Assembly (NCBI GenBank): GCA_025355585.1
Contig: JANXZJ010000193.1
Span: forward strand, 1-64,000
Direction of reading: 5' to 3'
DNA from: Mariniphaga sp.
GTDB taxonomy: Bacteria > Bacteroidota > Bacteroidia > Bacteroidales > Prolixibacteraceae
Length of the DNA: 64,000 nucleotides
Shown here: positions 34,689-44,508 of the stretch, piece by piece
Position numbering within the stretch: position 1 is the stretch's first letter
Layout: each line of letters opens with the position of its first letter
Position numbers and translations under genes: made by a program
The notes under the pieces: model-generated
Databases searched by the model: none
The model's input: only the letters and a program-made list of their open reading frames with translations
What the model was told of the DNA's origin: nothing

Positions 34689-36248
34689 TTATTGTGCGAC
34701 ACCTGCCGACCAGGGCACCAGTTTTGAAGGATAATAATCGATCTGCATCGCTTTGAAACGTTCACCCTGTGAGCCAAGTCTTACTTTATACTCATCCCAG
34801 CTGCGACCTGCTGGAGCGCTCCATCCAATTTCGGCATAACCGGGAAGGCGCGGGAAAAACATGTATTCGATCTCTTTCATATTGGTGATCGTTTCGGACC
34901 ACAATGGCGCTTCAACACCAAGAATGTTTTCTTTTCCGATTCCGGGAACGAGGGTTGCGGGATCCCAGTTGTAACCCTTGTCAACTTCGATGTAACCGGC
35001 CCAATGCAATCCAAGTTTTGTAGTTGCGTCGTACTGCATATCGAGATATGCATTCGCAGCAGGCGACATAACCACTTTCGCTCCTTGTTTTACACCCTTT
35101 GATGCATTTTCGGCTTTCGCCCAGAATTGAACAAACGTATTGGGTTTCAATGTTGAAAGTGCAATTTCGTCCCATCCTATTATTTGTTTACCGGTTTTAC
35201 TGACGATGTCCTGAACCTTGTTAACGAATGGAATGTAATCTTCGAGTTTCGTAACATGCGATTCATCACCGCCAATATGAAGGTACGGACCGGGAGTTAT
35301 TGCGGCAAGTTCACCAAAAACATCGGCAACAAACTGATAAGTAATCGCTTTCTTGGTGCACAAGGTACTGAATCCAACTTTGGTACCCGTATACAATTGG
35401 GTAGCCTTGCCATTGCAGTTTAATTCGGGATACGAGGCAAGCGCCGCATTCGTATGTCCCGGCATATCGATTTCAGGAATGATCATGATGTATCGCTCTG
35501 CGGCATATTTCACGATATCAGCATATTGTTCCTGTGTGTAGAAACCACCTTTCTCTCCTCCAACCTGGGTACTGCCACCTATTGTGGTAAGCTTCGGCCA
35601 TTTTTTAATCTCAATGCGCCATCCCTGGTCGTCAGCAAGATGAAGGTGCATCACATTCATCTTGTAGGCAGCAATCAGATCGATGCTCCTTTTCACATCT
35701 TCAACCTGGAAGAAGTGACGTGCCACATCAAGCATTACACCACGATACGCATACTCCGGATAGTCTCTAATGGTTCCTGCTGGCAGTTCCCAGGGGCCCT
35801 GCTGTTTCGAAGCCATCTCAATATTGGAAGGAAACAGCTGACGGATGGTCTGAATACCATTAAATAACCCGGCTGGTTTGTTGGCAGTGAGGGTTACAAC
35901 TTCTGAATTGATCGTTAACAGGTAACCTTCATTTCCAAGTTGTGCATCAGCGGAAAGCGCAAGGTAAATATTCCCGGCATAGTGATCACCTGTGGCAGTC
36001 TTCACTTCAATACCCAACCCTGTTGCAGGATTAAGCTTGTCGGCAAGGTACTTACCAATCATTTTAACTTCAGGAGATTCGACGGTTACAAAAATGGCAC
36101 TCTTATCTGTAAGACTAAAGGTACCCTTTGCAGGAATTACGGATACTGGTTTCGGAATTAAACTCACATCCGAAAGTACAGCCGGTTTCATTGCCATCGC
36201 CATCGTTTGCAGGGTTATAAAACTAAACATCAGAATTGATCTTAACAT
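34689..36248 (-). CDS. Beta-N-acetylhexosaminidase, GH20
   Basis: 519 residues with a signal peptide (MLRSILMFSFITLQTMAMA), so periplasmic or surface. An N-terminal GH20b-like domain (about 28-150, with SLIPKPVSVIPAKGTF and ANKPAGLFNGIQTIRQLFP) is followed by the catalytic barrel, starting YRGVMLDVARHFFQVEDVKRSID. The catalytic pair is the D-E of HIGGDES at about residues 325-326, with substrate assistance from the acetamido group. WSETITN and PRLPGYAEIGWS close the active site. It removes terminal GlcNAc/GalNAc from glycans. It lies beyond the module gene from susC and is co-directional with the lipoprotein and helicase genes upstream. Confidence 0.94.
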   Translation of the reverse strand: MLRSILMFSFITLQTMAMAMKPAVLSDVSLIPKPVSVIPAKGTFSLTDKSAIFVTVESPEVKMIGKYLADKLNPATGLGIEVKTATGDHYAGNIYLALSADAQLGNEGYLLTINSEVVTLTANKPAGLFNGIQTIRQLFPSNIEMASKQQGPWELPAGTIRDYPEYAYRGVMLDVARHFFQVEDVKRSIDLIAAYKMNVMHLHLADDQGWRIEIKKWPKLTTIGGSTQVGGEKGGFYTQEQYADIVKYAAERYIMIIPEIDMPGHTNAALASYPELNCNGKATQLYTGTKVGFSTLCTKKAITYQFVADVFGELAAITPGPYLHIGGDESHVTKLEDYIPFVNKVQDIVSKTGKQIIGWDEIALSTLKPNTFVQFWAKAENASKGVKQGAKVVMSPAANAYLDMQYDATTKLGLHWAGYIEVDKGYNWDPATLVPGIGKENILGVEAPLWSETITNMKEIEYMFFPRLPGYAEIGWSAPAGRSWDEYKVRLGSQGERFKAMQIDYYPSKLVPWSAGVAQ

Positions 36249-36292
36249 GATTTTTCTTTTTTAGATTGATATTTTAACAATTATAAACGACA

Positions 36293-37429
36293 TCAGAATT
36301 GCTGGTAAAACGATTTAAGAAATGGAGTTACCTGGTTAAAGATAGGTTTTGTAAATTCGATAAACAGATCCTGTGGTCCCGGAGGAAGTGATGGTTTACG
36401 CTTACAAATGGCATATTGTTCGTCATTCAGCGCCCTTTCATCACCGTTAAATGAGCCCCATTCGATGGCCCAAACAAACTGCCCCGGAAATTTTCGTTGT
36501 GAAACAATACTGTTTTTCGAAAGATCAACAATGGTAACATCCAATATACCATTGGAAATCAACTCCCTTCGGTAAACCGTTATTCTGGCCTTAACGGTAT
36601 TGTAAGCTTTCATTTTCTTACCGTCCGGAAGGGTCACAGTTCCTACTTCAACACTATCGCGTTTGACTTCGCGTACTGATTCCTTATCATAGGACTGACC
36701 GATTACAAAATCATCAAAACTCATTTTCAGTAATTGGTCAGGATTTTTGAGTCTTGCATTCGCGGCAGCTTCGGGGGTGTAGTATTCAACGAATTCATTG
36801 GGCCGGTAACGCATCAGGTTCTCAATGATCTGATTCAGAAAAAAGTCTGAAGAAAGCTGATACTTGCGCGATACTGCAATCTGCTCTACAATTACTTTTA
36901 ACGTTGCATTGTATTTGGCGTCATCCATCCGACGTTTGACATCCTTGTAACCCGGCATAAACCGATCCGTCTTTTGATAATTAAAATAAGCGTCTTTCCA
37001 TGAAAGGCGCGTGTTGATTTTTTCGTTCAGCAAACCGGCTTCGTACTGTTCTTCAGCTGCTAATTTGCGCGCCTGGGCTAATTCACTTGTATAATAATTC
37101 ACTTTAGGGAAGAGATTCAACGCAGCAGGGCAACGGTTGATTTCATCCGATAAGCGGTTCATATTTTCATAATATCCAACAATTTCTGAATATTTGAAAG
37201 GACTGTTTGTACTTAATGCAAAGTCTATCTTTCCCTGGAACCAGGTGAGCGACATGGGATAACTGTCCTTAACAGCCTGAAGCGCTTTCTCGGAATTGGG
37301 ATTACTCCGCAGGCGATTCACCGCCTGAATGGTGGCATTGTAATAATCGCCGCGCTCAAACGCTTTTTTGCCGGAAGAGCATGATAATAGTAACAAACAG
37401 ATAATAAATGAGTTTAATAGTAGTCGCAT
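36293..37429 (-). CDS. Lipoprotein with TPR-like N-terminus, unknown
   Basis: 378 residues, lipobox LLSC near residue 17 (MRLLLNSFIICLLLLSC, then SSGKKAFERGDYY). The N-terminal third looks like tetratricopeptide-type helical repeats (KAFERGDYYNATIQAVNRLRSNPNSEKALQAV). The middle has YEAGLLNEKINTRLSWKDAYFNYQKTDRFMPGY, and the C-terminal half is beta-rich with ITVYRRELISNGILDVTIVDLSKNSIV. I do not recognise a named family. It lies 41 bases downstream of the helicase gene and 44 bases upstream of the GH20 gene, so all three may be one transcript. Confidence 0.7.
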   Translation of the reverse strand: MRLLLNSFIICLLLLSCSSGKKAFERGDYYNATIQAVNRLRSNPNSEKALQAVKDSYPMSLTWFQGKIDFALSTNSPFKYSEIVGYYENMNRLSDEINRCPAALNLFPKVNYYTSELAQARKLAAEEQYEAGLLNEKINTRLSWKDAYFNYQKTDRFMPGYKDVKRRMDDAKYNATLKVIVEQIAVSRKYQLSSDFFLNQIIENLMRYRPNEFVEYYTPEAAANARLKNPDQLLKMSFDDFVIGQSYDKESVREVKRDSVEVGTVTLPDGKKMKAYNTVKARITVYRRELISNGILDVTIVDLSKNSIVSQRKFPGQFVWAIEWGSFNGDERALNDEQYAICKRKPSLPPGPQDLFIEFTKPIFNQVTPFLKSFYQQF

Positions 37430-37470
37430 CTTTTTTCACTTCGGTTAATAAAGGCTATAAAAGTATTTAT

Positions 37471-39975
37471 TTATGCCGTTATTTGCTTTGTCTGCATCAA
37501 ATAAATCCAGACAAACCGCAATTCGGAAAAACTTACATTATCTCCAAGTGCCGCTTTGGCCGGTCCCGAACCAAGGGTTGGATTTTTAATATACCAGGCG
37601 GAAATAATTGCTGCTTTTTTAGGATCCACCAACCTGTCAAGTCCAAGTTCTCCGGTTCCGACGTAATAAGAAAGATGCGCTTCTATGGTTGATGCTACAA
37701 ATCCCCGCTCTTTGGCGATTGTATCAATCGATTTACCGTTTTTAAACAGCTCGAAAGAAACAAGCTTTGTATCTGTTTTGGGAACTTTAGCCGATATCTC
37801 AGGTTCAATATCCGGCTGTATATCCGGGATTTTCATATTTGTACGGATCCGGTATTCAATGATGATCGCCAGAATTTCTTTTCCAAACTGGCTGACTTTT
37901 TTTGCGCCAAAGCCTTTCACCTTCCTGAGATCAGCTGTCGATGCAGGTAACTGGCTGATCAATTCAATCAAAACCTTATAGGGCAATATCATATAGGTAT
38001 CAACATTCAGTTCGTCGGCCTTCTGATTACACCATGCTCTCAGTTTCTTATAAAGCTCGGGATGTTTCATATTACTATCAGGTGAAAAAGCGGAAGCTTT
38101 ATTCTTCACCTTTTTATCCGAAGGATCGATTGAAGCTTTCGCACGGATCTCCATGTACTGTTTTACCTTGAAACCATCCAGACAACCTTTCAGACAGGAA
38201 TGCTTAATCGTTACTTCCTCATTCAGTTTCCCGACTGCATCATTCACCGATTTTCTGACGCTCTTATTATCGATCACAATTTCGATGCTTTTGAGTTTCT
38301 CAATCGCTGTTGATTCAAGTTTTTCCGTAAAATAGTGACATGCTTTTTTAATCCGTTCCTGCAAAGGAATATTCTCCTCAATATGATGATTAGCTGCCAC
38401 TAACTGAGATAGCTGACCTTTAAATTTCTCTGAAACCTCGGCCAGATCATGTCTCAAATCAGTACTCATCAGCACAAAGATCTCTTTTAAAGCAGGAAGA
38501 ATGCTCTCCTGATGTTCATTCATCAGTTTAACGCAGTACATCAATCGCCGAAGCAACGGTTGAAAATCAACAAGTTCAAGCATTAACGAATGTTGAAAAG
38601 TGAGCTTTGCTTTCTCCAATAGCTCAGGTCCGGGGGGATTCTGCTCAATCTCACGATTGAAGACCGAGACCATTGCATCGCTTTTAATACACTGATTTGA
38701 AATCGGCGTACTTAAAACCATCCCTTCCATTGTTTTGCAACGGCTAAGCGCCACATAAACCTGTCCATGTGCAAAGGCGGCCTTGGCATCAATGATTGCC
38801 TTTTCGAAAGTTAAACCCTGGCTCTTATGAATCGTGATGGCCCATGCGAGCTTTAATGGGATCTGGCTAAAAGTACCAAGGATCGATTCTTTAATCTCTT
38901 TGGTCTCGTCATCAATCGTATATTTTGTATTCTGCCATTCCGCCTGTCCAACTGCAATATCTTCCTCATCACCAGGGCAACGCACATATATTACGTCGTC
39001 GTCAATATTCACGACAGAACCAATTTTACCATTGTAGAAAAGCTTTTGCCTTGAAATATCGTTCTTCACAAACATCACCTGCGCACCTTTCTTCAGGCTT
39101 AACTCAAAATCATTCGGATACGAAAATTCAGGAAATTCACCTTCGACTTTTGCGGTGAATCTGTGAACCCTGACCGGCAATTTCTCAAGTTTCGAATCAT
39201 TAATACTATGCGACTGGTAATTATGCGTCGTCAGGGTGATATAACCATCTCCATCTTTGGTAACAAACCCCGGTAAATATCTTTTATTCAATTCATCGAG
39301 CGTTTGCTGATCGGCACTGTTATCGCGGATTTTATTCAGTAACCGAATAAAAACTTCGTCACGCTGACGAAAAATATGGGTCAGTTCAATACTCACATAA
39401 TCCGTTTTTTTCAAGGCTTTGCTGCTGAAGAAGAATACAGTATCATAGAATGGTTTCAACAGATTCCAATCATCATCTTTCACAACGGGAGCCAACTGTT
39501 GTAAATCACCAATCATCAGTAATTGTACACCGCCAAATGGTTTGAAACGATCTTTATAACGTCGCAGAACACTGTCAATTCCATCGAGCAGATCGGCACG
39601 AACCATGCTTATTTCGTCAATAACGAGCAGGTCCAGGCTCTTTATAATGGCAATTTTCTCCCGGTTAAACTTTTGAAAGCTTTCCGGTGAGGTATTGCTT
39701 TCATTCCCGGCAGATGTATTTCCGGTAATTTCGGGTGACAGAAAAGGACCGAATGGCATTTGAAAAAAAGAGTGAATAGTAACTCCTCCGGCATTGATTG
39801 CGGCCACACCTGTAGGGGCAACAACGACCATTCGTTTGGGTGAATTTAGTTTAAGCTGGTGCAAAAAAGTTGTTTTCCCTGTACCGGCTTTCCCTGTGAG
39901 GAAGATATGCTTCCCCGTATACTGCACAAAATCAAAAGCCAGCTGCAATTGATCGTTACTGATAAATTCTGTCAT
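37471..39975 (-). CDS. PIF1-like helicase with HRDC and helix-turn-helix domains
   Basis: 834 residues. The N-terminal superfamily 1 helicase/AAA core has Walker A GKAGTGKTTFL (about 28-38), VVVAPTGVAAINAGGVTIHSFF, Walker B-like LLVIDEISMVRADLLDGID (about 118), GDLQQLAPV (about 158), and the late ITIHKSQGLTFEKAIID and VYVALSRCKTMEGMVLS motifs of PIF1/RecD-like 5'-3' helicases. The C-terminal third adds an HRDC domain (about 650-720, PASTADLRKVKGFGAKKVSQFGKEIL) and a final helix-turn-helix segment (about 750-800, GKSIDTIAKERGFVASTIEAHLS). The tail resembles the RecQ-associated region, so the protein likely handles DNA structures in repair or replication. Confidence 0.88.
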   Translation of the reverse strand: MTEFISNDQLQLAFDFVQYTGKHIFLTGKAGTGKTTFLHQLKLNSPKRMVVVAPTGVAAINAGGVTIHSFFQMPFGPFLSPEITGNTSAGNESNTSPESFQKFNREKIAIIKSLDLLVIDEISMVRADLLDGIDSVLRRYKDRFKPFGGVQLLMIGDLQQLAPVVKDDDWNLLKPFYDTVFFFSSKALKKTDYVSIELTHIFRQRDEVFIRLLNKIRDNSADQQTLDELNKRYLPGFVTKDGDGYITLTTHNYQSHSINDSKLEKLPVRVHRFTAKVEGEFPEFSYPNDFELSLKKGAQVMFVKNDISRQKLFYNGKIGSVVNIDDDVIYVRCPGDEEDIAVGQAEWQNTKYTIDDETKEIKESILGTFSQIPLKLAWAITIHKSQGLTFEKAIIDAKAAFAHGQVYVALSRCKTMEGMVLSTPISNQCIKSDAMVSVFNREIEQNPPGPELLEKAKLTFQHSLMLELVDFQPLLRRLMYCVKLMNEHQESILPALKEIFVLMSTDLRHDLAEVSEKFKGQLSQLVAANHHIEENIPLQERIKKACHYFTEKLESTAIEKLKSIEIVIDNKSVRKSVNDAVGKLNEEVTIKHSCLKGCLDGFKVKQYMEIRAKASIDPSDKKVKNKASAFSPDSNMKHPELYKKLRAWCNQKADELNVDTYMILPYKVLIELISQLPASTADLRKVKGFGAKKVSQFGKEILAIIIEYRIRTNMKIPDIQPDIEPEISAKVPKTDTKLVSFELFKNGKSIDTIAKERGFVASTIEAHLSYYVGTGELGLDRLVDPKKAAIISAWYIKNPTLGSGPAKAALGDNVSFSELRFVWIYLMQTKQITA

Positions 39976-40020
39976 TTCAACGCCAAATTATTTTAGATAA
40001 AGTTACCAAAATTTAAGGTG

Positions 40021-40056
40021 AAAAAAAGTCCGGCCCCCAAAAACAGAGAGCCGGAC
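40021..40056 (-). terminator. Rho-independent terminator of the rhamnose operon
   Basis: The stem GTCCGGC (40028-40034) / GCCGGAC (40050-40056) is followed on the minus strand by seven T. It lies 31 bases beyond the rhaA stop. Confidence 0.9.
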
Positions 40057-40086
40057 CAACAAAATATTTACTAATCTAAAAAAAAC

Positions 40087-41352
40087 CTATCTATTAATCA
40101 AAACCGTCTCTTCGTAGTTTTGTATTTCAGCAATATAGTCAATGCCGGACGGCACATTGTTGTCAAGACAATATTTATCGTAAACGGCTCCGAACAACAT
40201 CGTTTTCATTCCTTCGAGGTAAGCAAGTCTTTCGAAGCTCTTTCCGCTCTCCTCGTATTTTTTGATGATGGCCAGAGGTTCAAGTAATGCCATCAGGAAT
40301 GCCTGTTGTGCAGCTCTTGTACCTACAACATAAGCCCCGATCCTGTTTAAACTTCCATCGAAATAGTCGAGACCGATATTTACACGATCCATTGCCTTGC
40401 AACGTATGACCTCCTGCGCAATCAGCATGATCTCGTCGTTTAATGTCACTACATGATCGCTGTCCCATCTTACGCCGCGGGTGACGTGCAATAAAAGTTC
40501 GTCTACATAAAGAAGACATGAAGAGATTTTATCGCCAATTTGTTCTGTCGGATGGAAATGGCCATTGTCGAGGCATAGCAGCTTATTGTTTTTCATTGCA
40601 TAGCCCATGTAGAACTCATGTGAGCCAACAACCATTGCCTCAGAACCAATTCCGAAAAGTTTGCATTCAACGGCGTCCTTCAGGTATTCTTTTGGATAAG
40701 TGACTTCGAAGATTTCGTCGAGCGATTTTGTAAGAATTGCACGATGACCACCACGATCAACCGGCATATCTTTTGAACCATCAGGAATCCAGATATTATT
40801 GACGCATGGTGTTCCTAACTGTTTTCCCATTTCAGCAGCAATGACGCGGCACTTTTTAACATGCTCAACCCAGAATTTACGGATTGTTTCATCTTTACTC
40901 GACAAAGTAAAACCATCGTCTGCTTTTGGGTGCGAGAAACAAGTAGGATTGAAGTCAAGACCAATACCATGTTTCTTCGCCCAGTCAATCCAACTCTGAA
41001 AGTGTTTAACTCCGATCTGGTCGCGGTCGACAAATTGTCCTTCAAAATCACCATAAATGGCGTGAAGATTCAAACGCTGTTTACCAGGCAATAGTGACAT
41101 CACCTTTTCGAGATCCATTTTCATTTCAGCAATCGAACGCGCTTTGCCGGGATAATTACCAGTTACCTGTATTCCTCCGCCACCTAATGTTGAATCAGGT
41201 TTTTCGAATCCGCCAACATCGTCGGTTTGCCAGCAATGCAGACTGATTTTCACATCTTTCATCTTTGCTATGGCGTCGTCGGTATCGACACCTAATGTAG
41301 CATACTGCTCTTTTGCAAGTTCATAAGCCCGCTGAACAAACTCTTTTTTCAT
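40087..41352 (-). CDS. rhaA: L-rhamnose isomerase
   Basis: 421 residues, converting L-rhamnose to L-rhamnulose (EC 5.3.1.14) in a Mn-dependent TIM barrel. Family signatures include VKISLHCWQTDDVGGFE (about 29-45), GGGGIQVTGNYPGKA, RLNLHAIYGDFEG, GLDFNPTCFSHPKADDGFTLSS, DGSKDMPVDR, GIGSEAMVVGSHEFYMGYA, LCLDNGHFHPTE and VRWDSDHVVTLND. These contain the metal-binding Glu, Asp and His residues of the barrel. It is last in the rhaT-rhaM-rhaA operon. Rhamnulokinase and rhamnulose-1-phosphate aldolase are not in this window. Confidence 0.97.
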   Translation of the reverse strand: MKKEFVQRAYELAKEQYATLGVDTDDAIAKMKDVKISLHCWQTDDVGGFEKPDSTLGGGGIQVTGNYPGKARSIAEMKMDLEKVMSLLPGKQRLNLHAIYGDFEGQFVDRDQIGVKHFQSWIDWAKKHGIGLDFNPTCFSHPKADDGFTLSSKDETIRKFWVEHVKKCRVIAAEMGKQLGTPCVNNIWIPDGSKDMPVDRGGHRAILTKSLDEIFEVTYPKEYLKDAVECKLFGIGSEAMVVGSHEFYMGYAMKNNKLLCLDNGHFHPTEQIGDKISSCLLYVDELLLHVTRGVRWDSDHVVTLNDEIMLIAQEVIRCKAMDRVNIGLDYFDGSLNRIGAYVVGTRAAQQAFLMALLEPLAIIKKYEESGKSFERLAYLEGMKTMLFGAVYDKYCLDNNVPSGIDYIAEIQNYEETVLINR

Positions 41353-41463
41353 GATATTTTCAATTTAATTTTATTTCGTTTTAAAAGCAACTGGAATCTG
41401 GTTGTTGGCAACTGGCTCTTTTCGGTTTTTAGCCTTGGCTCTTTTTAATTGTCTAATTCCTTT

Positions 41464-41778
41464 TTATTCCAAATAAAATACCTCTTCAAGCGGAATAGTT
41501 ACCGGCGATTTGTCAGGATTTGTTTCCATGATATCTGCCATGTAAGCCCACCATTTTTGAACAACCGGATTATTCCCTAAATCTTGCGATGAACCTTCGC
41601 CGCTTACTTTCTGAACCGCAAATAAAGTATTGCTCTCCTCATCCAAAAAAATTGAGTAGTCGTAAACTCCCGTCGAACGAATCAACTCAGATAACTCCGG
41701 CCAGATTTCATCATGTCTTTTCCTGTACTCTTCTTTGAAACCAGGTTTAAGCTTCATTTTAAAGGCAAATCTTTCCAT
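41464..41778 (-). CDS. rhaM: L-rhamnose mutarotase
   Basis: 104 residues from the ATG giving [29 protein letters not shown], the family's normal start and length; 14 upstream codons are open and overlap the rhaT end. It interconverts alpha and beta L-rhamnose. Key features: the catalytic His in RHDEIWP (about 22), the [14 protein letters not shown] strand, and the WW-type end ([16 protein letters not shown]) typical of RhaM. It sits between rhaT and rhaA, with 10 bases to rhaT. Confidence 0.95.
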   Translation of the reverse strand: MERFAFKMKLKPGFKEEYRKRHDEIWPELSELIRSTGVYDYSIFLDEESNTLFAVQKVSGEGSSQDLGNNPVVQKWWAYMADIMETNPDKSPVTIPLEEVFYLE

Positions 41779-41788
41779 CTCAGAATTG

Positions 41789-42862
41789 TTACAATGAATT
41801 TCCAATACCAACAATTGCAACAGACAATAGAATTACAGAGATTCCTATTACGAATGTCCTAAAGGTCCTTTTTGAGACGCCCCTCCATTCCTTATTGTAT
41901 AAACCCCACATATTTGCAGTCAATATAATGGTCGACATATGCAGAATCCATGAGCTTGCACCGTTCCCAAGTTTACTCTCACCCATTCCATAAAAGAAGA
42001 ATTGCATAAACCACACGGTACCTGCAAGGGCAGCAAAGAAGTAGTTGTTGAGTAATGGTGTTTTTTTGTTCGTATAATCACCAAATGTTTTATTTCTGAA
42101 ATTAAGGATCATACACCAAATCAGATTGGTTGTTAACCCGCCCCAAAGTAAAATGATATAAGTAACATTGTTCTGAAATAGAAATTCTCCCTGGTTCGGA
42201 TTGATGCTTTTCCATGCTTCATTGGCAACGATGGCCATTGGCTTTCCTGCTTCGATGCCGTAATTAAAAAATGCACTCAGGATACCTGAAATTACGGCGA
42301 TGATTAAGCCTTTTATCAAACTGAATTCCTCAACACTTGCCTGACTGGCCTCCGCAGTAATCTCTTTTTCCTTCATCATACCAGCCTTACCTGATATGGC
42401 GATACCTGTCAGACAAATAACCACTCCCAGCAGAACAAGTTGCCCTCCGGGATTTGATAGCATATGTATAAAAGAAATTTTCCCGGCTGTGGGGATGATG
42501 GAATAATAAATAGGAGGAACCAATGCCCCAAATGCTGAGCAAAAACCAAGAATTACCGAATTTCCAAGTGACATTCCCAAATAACGTACGCCAAGACCGT
42601 AAGTTAATCCACCTATTCCCCAGATCAATCCCATTACAAAAGTGATCGTCAGAACATCGAATGAAGCAGCGCTGATAATATCTGCAAATCCGGGAATTGT
42701 TATCCAGGCAGCAATCGGGGGAACGATCAGCCACGAAAACAATCCTCCTATGATCCAGTAGCTTTCCCATGCCCAATTCTTTACCTTCTTAAAAGGCATG
42801 TAAAAACTTCCGGAAGCGAATCCGCCAATCGAATGAAATAAAATCCCTAATAATGCTTGCAT
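41789..42862 (-). CDS. rhaT: L-rhamnose/proton symporter
   Basis: 357 residues, about ten transmembrane segments, RhaT family of the drug/metabolite transporter superfamily. Characteristic N-terminus [35 protein letters not shown], then [23 protein letters not shown] and a long cytoplasmic loop (about 165-185). It carries out proton-coupled uptake of L-rhamnose across the inner membrane. First gene of the operon; its promoter must lie in the 337-base divergent gap with the zinc dehydrogenase gene. Confidence 0.95.
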   Translation of the reverse strand: MQALLGILFHSIGGFASGSFYMPFKKVKNWAWESYWIIGGLFSWLIVPPIAAWITIPGFADIISAASFDVLTITFVMGLIWGIGGLTYGLGVRYLGMSLGNSVILGFCSAFGALVPPIYYSIIPTAGKISFIHMLSNPGGQLVLLGVVICLTGIAISGKAGMMKEKEITAEASQASVEEFSLIKGLIIAVISGILSAFFNYGIEAGKPMAIVANEAWKSINPNQGEFLFQNNVTYIILLWGGLTTNLIWCMILNFRNKTFGDYTNKKTPLLNNYFFAALAGTVWFMQFFFYGMGESKLGNGASSWILHMSTIILTANMWGLYNKEWRGVSKRTFRTFVIGISVILLSVAIVGIGNSL

Positions 42863-43199
42863 AATGGTGTATTAATTTGGTTTTATGATCTTTGTGCCAG
42901 TCCTTACTTCTGAAAATGTATTGAAATAGTTAGTTTATGAAATGATACCAAATAAATCCTGTTAGCCTGATCATAATGGTTCCATCGCCACAACAAAGAT
43001 ATCTTGAAATTCAGAGCCGTCAATATACAAAATGATTCATGATTTACACTAATTGCATCCAATTTCTATTGAAACTAAATCAGCAAGAATTACTTTCCTC
43101 CGCTAAATGATTGCATGGGTGTCAAAGCTTTTCTAAATGTCTATATTTGCCATTGATAACAGATATTGAAAACACTATTCACCTAAAGATATTGGCATT
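42863..43199. promoter_or_regulatory. Divergent promoter region of the rhamnose operon and dehydrogenase gene
   Basis: Intergenic gap of 337 bases between divergently transcribed genes. TATATTTG at 43142-43149 fits the Bacteroidota -7 box TAnnTTTG for the plus-strand gene, 51 bases before its start codon. No TTTG was found at the usual distance. No operator repeat was recognised for a rhamnose regulator. Confidence 0.45.
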
Positions 43200-44237
43200 A
43201 TGAAGGCAATGGTACTTACCGGAATCAGACAGATGGAAATGCAGAATGTGAAGATGCCTGTCATCATGAAAGAAACTGATGTGTTGATTAAAATGAAGGT
43301 AGTAGGGGTTTGTGGATCAGATGTTCATTACTACACATCAGGTAAGATTGGAAGTCAGGTTGTGCAGTATCCTTTTCCCGTCGGGCACGAGGGAGCAGGT
43401 GAAGTGATGGACATCGGAACCAAAGTAACAAAGGTTAAACGCGGTGACCGGATAGCCATCGAACCGGCCATGCCTTGTGGCGAATGTGATCAATGCATTG
43501 CCGGTCGTCCACATACATGCCGGAAACTTCGTTTTTTAGGTTGCCCTGGTCAAGCTGACGGCTGTTTAAGTGAATATATTGTAATGCCGGAAACCAGTTG
43601 TTTCCTGATAAGTGATCATATGACTTATACGGAAGCAGCAATTAGTGAACCACTTGCTATTGGCGTTTATGCCGTAAATCAATCCATTCCTATGACAGGT
43701 GCCACTATAGGGATCCTCGGTTTCGGACCGATCGGGATGAGTGTTCTTTTACCTGCAATTGCAAAAGGTGCAGAGAAAATATATGTTACTGATTTGATTG
43801 ACGAAAGACTCCATATTGCAAAAACTTGTGGCGCCACCTGGATTGGAAATGCATCAAACGTGGATGTGGTAAATGAAATTAAAGATATTGAACCATTACT
43901 GCTTGATGTTATTTTTGAGTGCTGTGGCAAACAGGAAGCAATGGACCAGGCTATTGAAATGCTTAAGCCGGGTGGCAAATTAATGATCATCGGCATACCT
44001 GAATTCGATCACTGGAGCTTCAGTGTTGATTTATTGCGTCGTAAAGAGATAACTATTCAAAGTATCCGGAGGCAAAATCATTCTGTCGAAGAGGCGCTTA
44101 CCTTAATGGAAAATAAAGATGTAAATGTTGATAAAATGCCAACTCACCGTTTCAGTTTTGACAATACAAAAGATGCCTTTGACCTTGTGACTGCCTATGG
44201 GGATGGCGTTATGAAGGCAATGATTGATTTCGATTAA
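43200..44237 (+). CDS. Zinc-dependent medium-chain alcohol/polyol dehydrogenase
   Basis: 345 residues, MDR superfamily. The N-terminal GroES-like domain has catalytic zinc ligands Cys38 (GVCGSDVH), His/Glu in GHEGAGEV (about 62-69), and the structural zinc cysteines in CGECDQCIAGRPHTC (about 96-110). The NAD(P)-binding domain has GILGFGPIGMSVLLPA (about 170). The overall pattern resembles sorbitol/L-iditol and related polyol or sugar dehydrogenases. It is divergent from the rhamnose operon, so a role in a sugar-derived alcohol is possible but unproven. Confidence 0.88.
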   Translation: MKAMVLTGIRQMEMQNVKMPVIMKETDVLIKMKVVGVCGSDVHYYTSGKIGSQVVQYPFPVGHEGAGEVMDIGTKVTKVKRGDRIAIEPAMPCGECDQCIAGRPHTCRKLRFLGCPGQADGCLSEYIVMPETSCFLISDHMTYTEAAISEPLAIGVYAVNQSIPMTGATIGILGFGPIGMSVLLPAIAKGAEKIYVTDLIDERLHIAKTCGATWIGNASNVDVVNEIKDIEPLLLDVIFECCGKQEAMDQAIEMLKPGGKLMIIGIPEFDHWSFSVDLLRRKEITIQSIRRQNHSVEEALTLMENKDVNVDKMPTHRFSFDNTKDAFDLVTAYGDGVMKAMIDFD

Positions 44238-44508
44238 TACTGATTTAGTTACTTCACAAAAGTTTCGTTTTGCGGTGCGTACAGCGGTATGCTGTTATTT
44301 TACCACTCGTAGATGCACCTTTACTGTTTTTTGCATTTTATCCCCGGGTGGCGTCGTCTCAGCCTTTTCCTTGGAACGATTGCAACCCCTTTAAGAGCCG
44401 CTGGCCAATAAGATAAAAAAGAGAAACTGTTCAAGAGAGAAATCCAATGAATAAAAAAATAATTTGTTCTTTCAAGCTCACTTTTTACATCATGTTACAC
44501 TTTGAATA

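Noticed and set aside
34326-34734. Long frames on both strands through array 2
   Set aside because: Same artefact of a stop-free repeat; the frames run into terminators at both sides.
44238-44508. Possible decayed gene or repeat element between the dehydrogenase and HTH genes
   Set aside because: GC-rich words such as CCCCGGGTGGCG hint at a REP-like remnant, but no clear structure or frame was found.
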